From Sinorhizobium fredii (GTDB lineage Bacteria > Pseudomonadota > Alphaproteobacteria > Rhizobiales > Rhizobiaceae): a DNA stretch of 64,000 bases. The position numbers and the translations under genes were made by a program. Under the pieces are notes generated by a model that did no database searches, had not been told where the DNA came from, and worked only from the letters and a program-made list of their open reading frames with translations. Positions 54,315 through 64,000 of the stretch are shown in pieces (positions within the stretch are counted from its first letter, which is position 1; each line of letters starts with the position of its first letter). The stretch spans positions 3,136,001 through 3,200,000 of the forward strand of contig NZ_CP024307.1 of NCBI RefSeq assembly GCF_002944405.1. Reading direction: 5' to 3'.

Positions 54315-55628
54315 ATGAACGACAGCCTCGCACGGCTTCCCCAGGAACCGGCAGATCGGCTTACCAAGCCGTTCATGCAATTCCTCCGCATCGAGGCTAC
54401 GGCGGGCATTGTCCTCTTGCTCAGCACGCTCTTGGCGCTCAGCCTTGCGAACACCGCGTGGTCGACGTCATTTCTCGCCTTGTGGGAGATGCCTGCGGGC
54501 ATCAGAGTTGGCGACATTCAGATCTCCCGTTCGCTGAAGCACTGGATCAACGACGGTCTGATGACGCTCTTTTTCTTCGTCATCGCCCTTGAGCTAAAGC
54601 GCGAGCTGGTGCTGGGGGAGTTACGCAACCCGCGTATGGCCGCTCTCCCAGTCGCCGCTGCTTTCGGCGGGATGGCGGTGCCGGCCGGTCTGTTCTCTCT
54701 GCTTGTCGGCGGCGGGCCGGGTGCGAGCGGCTGGACCACCGTGATGTCCACCGATACGGCCTTCGTCATCGGGTGCCTTGCCGTGCTCGGTTCGCGCATA
54801 CCAGGGAGCTTGCGGCTCTTCCTGCTCTCTCTCGCGATCTTCGACGATGTCGGCGCCATCCTGGTCGTGGCGATCGGCTATGGCGAGGCCTTGAATTGGG
54901 CCGCACTTGGTACCGCCGGCCTCGGACTTGCCGTCGTCGCAGCTATCGCGCGTCTGGGCATCCGCAGCATTCCGGTCTATTTCGCAATAGGTGGTGGCAT
55001 CTGGCTGGCATTCGACGCATCGGGCGTTCACGCGACGCTCACCGGAGTTGTTCTTGGATTGATGACGCCGGCGCGGAGTTGGGTGAGCGACGCCCGCCTC
55101 CATGCGATACTCGACCGGGTGAGCGCCCATCCGCCCGGCGATCATTCGAGCCGCGACACGGCGGCACGCAGCGACCTTCATCGGGCAGGCGTCGCGACGC
55201 GCGAAGCACTGTCGCCGATCGAGCGTCTCGAGATGGCTCTCCATCCCTGGGTCGCCTTCGTGATCATGCCGTTTTTTGCCCTCTCTAACGCGGGCGTTCC
55301 GATAGGAGACGCAAACTTCGACATTCCCCTCACGATCGCAATTTTCGCCGCCTTCGTGGTCGGCAAGCCCGCTGGCATTGTGCTCTTGAGTTTCCTCGCC
55401 GTGAAACTGCGCCTCGCGACTCGTCCAGACGAGCTACCCTGGAGCCTATTGGCAGCCGGTAGCCTGCTGACCGGGATCGGCTTCACCATGGCTCTGTTCA
55501 TTGCCGAACTTGCTTTCGAGCCCCAGCTTCTGAACTCCGTCAAACTTGGTGTTCTCGGCGCTTCCGTCATCTCGGCAACCCTCGGTCTTCTGGCGTTGAC
55601 CTGGCTGACGTCTCCTGGCAGGCGATAG
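54315..55628 (+). CDS. nhaA: Na+/H+ antiporter NhaA, 437 aa
   Basis: This is a polytopic antiporter of the NhaA type with about twelve helices. The ion-binding aspartates are in LAIFDDVGAI, the unwound-helix Asp in STDTAFVIGC, and the conserved lysine in VGKPAGIV. It extrudes Na+ against two H+ at alkaline pH. The loop around residues 260-295 is longer than in E. coli. It follows the transglutaminase gene by 95 bp on the same strand and could share its transcript. GTTCC/GGAAC motifs upstream do not fit promoter spacing. Confidence 0.94.
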   Translation: MNDSLARLPQEPADRLTKPFMQFLRIEATAGIVLLLSTLLALSLANTAWSTSFLALWEMPAGIRVGDIQISRSLKHWINDGLMTLFFFVIALELKRELVLGELRNPRMAALPVAAAFGGMAVPAGLFSLLVGGGPGASGWTTVMSTDTAFVIGCLAVLGSRIPGSLRLFLLSLAIFDDVGAILVVAIGYGEALNWAALGTAGLGLAVVAAIARLGIRSIPVYFAIGGGIWLAFDASGVHATLTGVVLGLMTPARSWVSDARLHAILDRVSAHPPGDHSSRDTAARSDLHRAGVATREALSPIERLEMALHPWVAFVIMPFFALSNAGVPIGDANFDIPLTIAIFAAFVVGKPAGIVLLSFLAVKLRLATRPDELPWSLLAAGSLLTGIGFTMALFIAELAFEPQLLNSVKLGVLGASVISATLGLLALTWLTSPGRR

Positions 55629-55809
55629 TCCAGATCGCTCCGTCGGCCGCCATAGCGTAGAGCCTCCCCACCCTGCGTTCCAACCGGTCGCAGGGTGTCA
55701 TGATCAGGACCAGCAGGGCCGCAGTAAAATGCCGATCCACATCGCTAGTCTGGATCGGCACCGGCCAGCCCTCAATCGCGCAACAGGCGCGGTGCAGCGG
55801 TGCTTTGCC

Positions 55810-57588
55810 CTAAACTGGCGGCCAAAACCACAGGATCAAAGGCACACCCAGCACGAGCACAATGAACGAGAGCGGCAGCCCCAACCTCCAATAGTCGCCG
55901 AAGCGATAACCGCCCGGACCCAGCACCAAGGTGTTGCACTGGTGTCCGACAGGCGTGAGAAAATCGCAGGCCGCACCCACCGCGACTGCCATCAGAAAGG
56001 CGTCCGGATTGTAGCCAAGGCGCTGAGCAAGGGTAACAGCAATCGGGGCAACGACGAGAACGGTGGCTGCATTGTTCAAAAACGGCGTTGCGGCCATTGC
56101 GACCACCATGATCATTGCAAGCGCGCCGTAGAGGGACAAAGTGCTAGCAAGTTGAGCGAGGCCGCCGGCGATTAGGTCGGCACCACCGGTCGTCCGGATT
56201 GACTCGCTGACCGGAACGAGAGCGCCGAGCATGATCAGGATCGGCCAGTCGATGGCTTCGTAAGCTTCCCGGAGCGAAAGTGACCCGAGAAGTACCGTCA
56301 GGACCGCAGCCGTAAAGAAAGCCGTTGCGACAGGCAACAGACCCAGAGCGGTTAGCACCATGGCACCAGCCAGCACCAGCACCGGAACCAGGCCCTTTCG
56401 CGGATTTCCCAAGCGAATTTCACGCTCGGCCAAGGGAAGAAGACCGAGTTCCACCAGTTTTGTGGGGAGAAGTACGAGATCGCCCTTCAAAACGAGAACG
56501 TCGCCTGGTCTTAATGCGATGTCGCGCAATCGCTCGGTGAAGCGCTGGCTGCTTCGGCTCACTGCGAGCAGATTGATGTTGAAGCGATCATGCAGCGCCA
56601 AGCGCTTGGCGGTTTGCCCGATCAAGGCCGATTTCGGGCCGATAACCACCTCAATTCCCGCAATCTCCTCATCTACTCCCTTCGCTTCCGTCGGACGGTC
56701 GTGCCCCTCCAGTTCCAGACGCGTGCGCCTGATGGCTCGCTCCAGCGCCTGAGGGTCTCCTTCCAACAGAACGATATCGTCCTGACGAAGGACAATATCC
56801 GGCAGTGGAATCATACGTTCGACCTGATTGCGAATAAGGCCTGTGACCAGGACCTCGTCGTCCAACAAGGCTGACAGGTGACTGATCGACTTGCCGACGA
56901 CGGAGGAAGAGGCAGTGATGCGAGCCTCGGTCATGTAGTCCTTGATGTTCAGCGCCTTCTCCATTGACGGGACCGCCTCACGCTCCCCGGGGAGCAGCCG
57001 ATAGCCAAACGCCAGAAAGACTACTCCGGCCGCGGCGAGACCTATGCCGACAGGGGTGAAATCGAACATGTTGAAGGGGCGGCCCGTCAGCTCCTCGCGC
57101 ATTCGGGACACGACGACATTCGGTGATGTCCCAACGAGGGTCGTGAGCCCGCCAAGCAGGGAACCGAACGCCATCGGCATGAGAAAAGACGAAGGGGAAG
57201 CTTTCGACCGGCGCGCCATCTGGAACGCGACTGGGATCATCATCGCCAGCGCGCCGATGTTCTTGATGAAGACGGACAGAACCGAGACGGTCGTCACGAG
57301 AATAACAACCTGGCCCTGTACAGAGGTGACGCTCGGGGCCACCCGATGGAGAAACGCCTCTATGACACCACTGCGCTCGATGGCGGCACTGACGACGAGC
57401 GCGCTGGCAACAATGATGACAATGTCATCCCCGAAGCCGGAGAACGCTGCCTTATGCGGCACGATGCCGGTGAAAACTGCGGCAAGCAACGCGAGAACCG
57501 CAATGAGGTCGTAACGGAGCCGTCCCCATATGAAAGCGACCATTAGGCCGATCAGAATGGCGAAGGCGAAACCCTGAGCCTGTGTCAT
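55810..57588 (-). CDS. SLC13/DASS-family transporter with two TrkA-C domains, 592 aa
   Basis: The N-terminal membrane half (about 1-190) carries VGTSPNVVVSRM and the C-terminal half (about 395-590) carries FLNNAATVLVVAPIAV; these are the paired helix-break motifs of the DASS family. Between them lie two TrkA-C regulatory domains (about 205-290 and 295-380). Such proteins move sulfate, dicarboxylates or other anions with Na+. The substrate is not readable from the sequence. I use ATG 57588; a TTG at 57606 is possible. It converges with nhaA. Confidence 0.9.
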   Translation of the reverse strand: MTQAQGFAFAILIGLMVAFIWGRLRYDLIAVLALLAAVFTGIVPHKAAFSGFGDDIVIIVASALVVSAAIERSGVIEAFLHRVAPSVTSVQGQVVILVTTVSVLSVFIKNIGALAMMIPVAFQMARRSKASPSSFLMPMAFGSLLGGLTTLVGTSPNVVVSRMREELTGRPFNMFDFTPVGIGLAAAGVVFLAFGYRLLPGEREAVPSMEKALNIKDYMTEARITASSSVVGKSISHLSALLDDEVLVTGLIRNQVERMIPLPDIVLRQDDIVLLEGDPQALERAIRRTRLELEGHDRPTEAKGVDEEIAGIEVVIGPKSALIGQTAKRLALHDRFNINLLAVSRSSQRFTERLRDIALRPGDVLVLKGDLVLLPTKLVELGLLPLAEREIRLGNPRKGLVPVLVLAGAMVLTALGLLPVATAFFTAAVLTVLLGSLSLREAYEAIDWPILIMLGALVPVSESIRTTGGADLIAGGLAQLASTLSLYGALAMIMVVAMAATPFLNNAATVLVVAPIAVTLAQRLGYNPDAFLMAVAVGAACDFLTPVGHQCNTLVLGPGGYRFGDYWRLGLPLSFIVLVLGVPLILWFWPPV

Positions 57589-57750
57589 GGATAAAATGCC
57601 GACCAACTCTTCCCAATGTCAGGTCCATTTTACTCGCCTGAAGGAGCTAATGTCGGGGTAACTTACCAGGTTCATTCGACAGCGCGGCACTCCCAAAGTC
57701 CGTCCAGACTTTTGGAGCTTCGTAGTGCGGATGCGCGCATGATCAGAAGA

Positions 57751-57873
57751 CTACAGGATGCCTCCGAACAGGACGGAATAGACAATCACGGCAATCGCCA
57801 GAGTAAAGGCAAGCGATACGAACAGGCGCGTGAAATCGTAGGTATAGAAGCGGGCGGGAATGAGATTTTTCAT
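57751..57873 (-). CDS. 40-aa single-helix membrane protein
   Basis: The short frame begins MKNLIPARFYTYDFTRLF and ends in a hydrophobic helix (FTLAIAVIVYSVLFGGIL). AGGA lies seven bases before ATG 57873; an ATG at 57879 is in frame. It has clear membrane-protein composition and stands 57 bp after the 57930 gene on the same strand, so it is a probable operon partner. The function is unknown. Confidence 0.55.
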   Translation of the reverse strand: MKNLIPARFYTYDFTRLFVSLAFTLAIAVIVYSVLFGGIL

Positions 57874-57929
57874 TGCCATTTCCTAAGTTTCGTTTGTCGG
57901 AATACCCAAAGCGCCGCGTCCGCTGCGCT

Positions 57930-58271
57930 TCAAGATAAAGTGCGACTGCAACTCGTGCTGACCCTGCCGAGGATGTCCGCGGGAACTTGGATATCGGTCA
58001 TAATGGTTGCTACGAGTTCGTCGCGCTTCGCACGATTGTCGTAGCCCTTCAGTGTTGCGAGGTCGGTGCTGCTGGCAGATGCCATTCGCCCTGCCGCACT
58101 TGAACAGATGCCCGCAAGGGCAGCCACTCTGGCCTCCTCGACCGCTTGGGTGCTGGCAGTGGTGGTGGTAATCCATCCAGCATTGAAGCCGATGATCGGC
58201 GCCGCGAAAAGTCCGACGAACAGACCGATCACGTAGGGCTTTGTCCGCTCGAGGATTTGATCGAATGTCAT
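57930..58271 (-). CDS. conserved rhizobial membrane-anchored hypothetical protein, 113 aa
   Basis: The N-terminus MTFDQILERTKPYVIGLFVG is followed by one membrane helix through GFNAGWITT. A periplasmic domain has two cysteines (AGICSSAA and STSCSRTL) and a LATLKGYDNRAKRDELVA block that I recall as a repeated pattern in rhizobial hypothetical proteins. The two cysteines could form a disulfide. The role is unknown. Confidence 0.7.
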   Translation of the reverse strand: MTFDQILERTKPYVIGLFVGLFAAPIIGFNAGWITTTTASTQAVEEARVAALAGICSSAAGRMASASSTDLATLKGYDNRAKRDELVATIMTDIQVPADILGRVSTSCSRTLS

Positions 58272-58757
58272 GATTTCATTCCCTTTAATCAGGTTGATTA
58301 TCGGGATCGTTGCAGGCCCGTGCTCGGACCAGGAGCCAATGGCAATCCAGATTTTTTACGGTGCGCCATAAAATAGGTAAAGTAAACAACTAATTTAGCT
58401 CCTCATTAACAAATACGTTTCAGCCGGTGTTCGTAGAAAATTTCGGCATCCATACGCAAAATAGCGCCGCGTCTGGCACGCCTATATTTAGAGAATTCGA
58501 ATTTTATTTTCTTCGGAAACTGCTTTCATCTCAAAAATACACGGTAATGCCACAATTAATGGATAGAGCTTCTTACTTGCCTTTTTGCTTCATCAGAGGC
58601 ACGAAACCAAGGTCACCGCTCCGCATATCCACAGTCCGGGCCGCCAATTGCGGCCTTGCTCCAATGCGGCAGTACAGAGCGGAGCGGTGCGCGCTCAAGT
58701 GCGCCAAACGGGCCGGTTTAATCTCACGACGACGAAGCCACGGAACAGGAGGGCAGC
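58272..58757. other. 486-bp divergent intergenic region, no gene seen
   Basis: This lies between the 57930 gene (minus) and the 58758 gene (plus). The part from 58360 to 58560 is AT-rich and must hold promoters. No clear -35/-10 pair or RNA gene is recognised. Confidence 0.45.
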
Positions 58758-59045
58758 ATGTTTGCCCGGACGACGCATCGAACGGTCCATTTTGACCAAC
58801 CGTTCTGGTTGCCAGACCTCGGTGAAATGGTCCCGGCTGGCGACTACGAGGTCGATGAGGACGAGGAATTGATCGAAGGCATCTCCTGGCTCGCCTATCG
58901 CCGTGTGGCGACCTTTATCAAGCTACCAGCCACGGCCGAGAACAAATACCGAATGCGGCTGATAGCGATCGATCCTGAGGAGCTTGAACGCCTGACGGCA
59001 GTCGATCGCAACGAAGCCGCGATCTTCCCGTCACTTTCACCATAG
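58758..59045 (+). CDS. conserved hypothetical protein, 95 aa
   Basis: This is a beta-rich cytoplasmic protein: HFDQPFWLPDLGEMVPAGDY, then ELIEGISWLAYRRVATFIKL. It has the look of a small rhizobial family that I cannot name. AGGAGGGCAGC precedes the ATG, an excellent ribosome site. It heads the second small-gene cassette, nine bases before the 59055 gene. Confidence 0.7.
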   Translation: MFARTTHRTVHFDQPFWLPDLGEMVPAGDYEVDEDEELIEGISWLAYRRVATFIKLPATAENKYRMRLIAIDPEELERLTAVDRNEAAIFPSLSP

Positions 59046-59054
59046 GCAACACCC

Positions 59055-59267
59055 ATGCGCCATCATCTATTCCCGATCGGTCTGTCAGTGCGGCTTAAGG
59101 ATCGCGCAAATATTTCCCCTCGTGCGGCGGAAACCTATCAGATCACCGCCAAACTCCCTCTGAGAGACAATTCGCCTCAGTATCGCATGCGCAATAATGA
59201 ACTCGGCCAAGAGCGCGTGAGCAACGAAGATAGTCTGGAGCCGATTGACGGGCTGAACATCGGATAA
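59055..59267 (+). CDS. small conserved hypothetical protein, 70 aa (paralogue of 52276)
   Basis: This is the intact version of the family broken at 52276: FPIGLSVRLKDRAN, YQITAKLPLRDNSPQYRMRN, ERVSNEDSLEPID. It is probably a small beta-barrel-like fold binding nothing I can infer. It lies nine bases after the 58758 gene and 51 bp before the 59319 gene. Confidence 0.7.
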   Translation: MRHHLFPIGLSVRLKDRANISPRAAETYQITAKLPLRDNSPQYRMRNNELGQERVSNEDSLEPIDGLNIG

Positions 59268-59318
59268 CTGATCAGCGTTCAGTCGTCGCGCAGGCGACTG
59301 CGGGGAGGAGAGCTGCAG

Positions 59319-59561
59319 ATGAAAAGCAAACACGAAGAACACGCGCTCGCCCTCAGCACATGGGAATCCGAAGGGCGCGCGCCGAACCGATCCGGACAGC
59401 GCGATGAGTATGGCCGCCGTTTCGATGGCGACGGAACGTATACGATCTATCACCTCTTCACCGGAGAGACTGCAGAGATCGGCTCATGGAAGATGGAAGG
59501 GCTCAACCCTAAAAATGCAGCGCGAGCGCTGCGTATTCTCAATACCCCAAGCTGGCCGTGA
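59319..59561 (+). CDS. small conserved hypothetical protein, 80 aa (paralogue of 52896)
   Basis: HALALSTWESEGRAP, DEYGRRFDGDGTYTIYHLFT and a short helical tail align with the 52896 product. A GGGGAGGAG ribosome site lies upstream. It is the third gene of the second cassette. The function is unknown. Confidence 0.7.
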   Translation: MKSKHEEHALALSTWESEGRAPNRSGQRDEYGRRFDGDGTYTIYHLFTGETAEIGSWKMEGLNPKNAARALRILNTPSWP

Positions 59562-59869
59562 TCGTGCACCTGTCGAACAGCACCAGCCGGGCTGCCCTCG
59601 CAGGGCACACCGCGCGGGTCAAGAATATCAACACGCCTTTGCGCCGCACCGACATACTCGGCGTGACATTGCCGGGTACGTCGGAACAACTGTCACCACA
59701 GCTCACGTGCCACCAGGCGATCAAGCCGGTCCGCGCAGCGGGCCGAGGCATGCCCGCAAGACCACGAAGCCGATATTCCTCGCGTTGTCACATTCGGCTA
59801 AACGAACCGCCACACAGATACTCTAGTGGCGCGATAGCGCGGCGTCTAAGGGCGCGCTAAAATGCCAGC
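59562..59869. other. 308-bp stretch without a supported gene
   Basis: A frame of about 100 codons crosses it (59558-59860), but its composition is Arg/Ser-rich and without motifs, so I do not call it. No structured RNA is apparent. Confidence 0.4.
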
Positions 59870-60073
59870 ATGACCCAGCGATACGAATTGCATGATGACA
59901 GCAACGGCTTGTGGAGCGTGATTGATCGCTTCACCGGCTGGCCTGCTCGATGGCGAGGCATATCGCAGACCGGTCTCGACTATTTCGATGCGGACGATCT
60001 AACTGACTTGCTTAATCTGCTGGACGAACGCAGACGAGCGAAAGGCAGGCCGGAAAGCGACGGCCTAGAGTGA
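59870..60073 (+). CDS. small conserved hypothetical protein, 67 aa
   Basis: The motif YELHDDSNGLWSVIDRFTGW, then LDYFDADDLTDLLNLLDERR, suggests two beta strands and an acidic helix. Similar small proteins are common in rhizobial accessory DNA. The ribosome site before ATG 59870 is weak. The stretch 60074-60309 after it holds no gene. Confidence 0.55.
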   Translation: MTQRYELHDDSNGLWSVIDRFTGWPARWRGISQTGLDYFDADDLTDLLNLLDERRRAKGRPESDGLE

Positions 60074-60309
60074 TCGGAAACGCCGCGTTGCACAATCCAA
60101 TAGAACGAAAACAGTAGCTGGTCGGTCCTTGATAGCGAAACGGGCGGGCCTGCCGGCACGCGCAGTGCGGCGACAGCGGCCTGCGTGGGAGCATGGCCCG
60201 CGCCTTAGGGGCATGAACCGGATTGACTTCGTCAGCATGGACACAAAGCAATAGCGATGGGCCAGGGCGATCTGGTCCCCAGCGTACTTGCCTTAATAAC
60301 CTGCCCGAT

Positions 60310-61213
<904 letters not shown>

Positions 61214-61300
61214 TCAAGTCGTCGAATTCCGAGTTGTGTTGGCCCGGTCTTGGGAGGGGCCGCGTGTGTGCGAGAAGATGTTTTTGACTTGCGCTTTGCA

Positions 61301-61420
61301 GACCTGGCAGCGACCTACTCTCCCGCGTCTTAAGACGAAGTACCATCGGCGCTGGGGCGTTTCACGGCCGTGTTCGGAATGGGAACGGGTGCAGCCACCC
61401 CGCCAGAACCACCAGGTCGG
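61301..61420 (-). rRNA. rrf: 5S rRNA
   Basis: On the minus strand the sequence GACCTGGTGGTTCTGGCGGG, then CCGAACACGGCCGTGAAACG and GGGAGAGTAGGTCGCTGCC, is the alphaproteobacterial 5S. The ends pair (GACCTGG with CCAGGTC-like arms). Boundaries are good to a few bases. Confidence 0.93.
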
Positions 61421-61649
61421 CAAAGCGCAAGTTTTGCTCCCGGAGGGAGCAATTGTGAGAAGCTGGTGAGGCTTTCGCCTCTTTTTTTGAACACGTCTTT
61501 TGTCTGCCGCCCCGGCCGAATGCCGCAAGCGCAGAGCGCGTCGCGCCTTGTGGCGCGCGCCGTCCGCAGCGAAGCGATCTTCCGATCGCGACAGCGTGAG
61601 GACAGAGATAGCATCATCAAACTTCGTTTGATGAGCATAGGCAACAAGA

Positions 61650-64000
<2,351 letters not shown>

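Overview
The window looks like a chromosomal segment of a Sinorhizobium/Ensifer-type alphaproteobacterium (Rhizobiales). The grounds are the high G+C content, an rRNA operon that ends 23S-5S-tRNA-fMet, two Tad/Cpa (Flp) pilus loci, an IS256-type element, a group II intron of rhizobial appearance, and several candidate EcfG/RpoE2-type promoters (GGAAC-N18/19-TT). The genus is inferred from overall appearance, not from a database search.

Positions 1-5070: a small conserved gene, an alpha/beta hydrolase, a truncated beta-carbonic anhydrase, a LuxR-type regulator with a repeat-rich upstream region, and a TadD-like TPR lipoprotein closed by a perfect 18-bp terminator hairpin. Positions 5206-18447 (minus strand): Tad locus 1 as one long, tightly overlapping operon in the order flp, cpaB, cpaC, small lipoprotein, tadG, two tadE-like genes, cpaE, an L,D-transpeptidase, cpaF, tadB, tadC, an AAA+ ATPase and a membrane coiled-coil protein. 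Its prepilin peptidase cpaA (18766) is divergent and is followed by a PAP2/AUR1-type membrane phosphatase or transferase.

Positions 20616-30155: Tad locus 2, with a divergent tadG, then cpaA, cpaB, a cpaE-tadE gene fusion, tadE, a stand-alone secretin N-domain protein (minus), a typical Flp pilin, cpaF, tadB and tadC. I see no full secretin in this locus. Positions 30243-37906 (minus): a Wsp/che2-like chemosensory operon (CheR-TPR, CheW, MCP, CheA-REC, CheB) with a NarL-type response regulator upstream. It converges on Tad locus 2 and is a candidate controller of surface attachment. Its CheB receiver has lost the phosphorylation residues.

Positions 38079-42842: an EAL-domain remnant, a CPA1 Na+/H+ antiporter, a twice-frameshifted tyrosine integrase, and a group II intron whose reverse transcriptase is broken by two stops and a frameshift. 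Positions 43091-47799: a translationally coupled ABC importer operon of the peptide/nickel/metallophore class preceded by two 13-bp operator-like repeats. Positions 48168-50030: an IS256-family element with a perfect 8-bp target duplication. It has inserted exactly at the -10 of an EcfG-type promoter and separates it from a stand-alone receiver gene.

Positions 50275-60073: many small rhizobial genes, several probably stress-related, including two related small-protein cassettes (52.3-53.2 kb and 59.0-59.6 kb), a DUF1488 protein, a transglutaminase-like protein, NhaA, and an SLC13/TrkA-C transporter. Positions 60310-64000: a decayed serine recombinase whose reading frame runs into the 3' end of tRNA-fMet, then 5S and the 3' part of 23S rRNA on the minus strand. 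The density of broken mobile-element genes between 38 and 61 kb suggests an accessory region abutting the tRNA-fMet.
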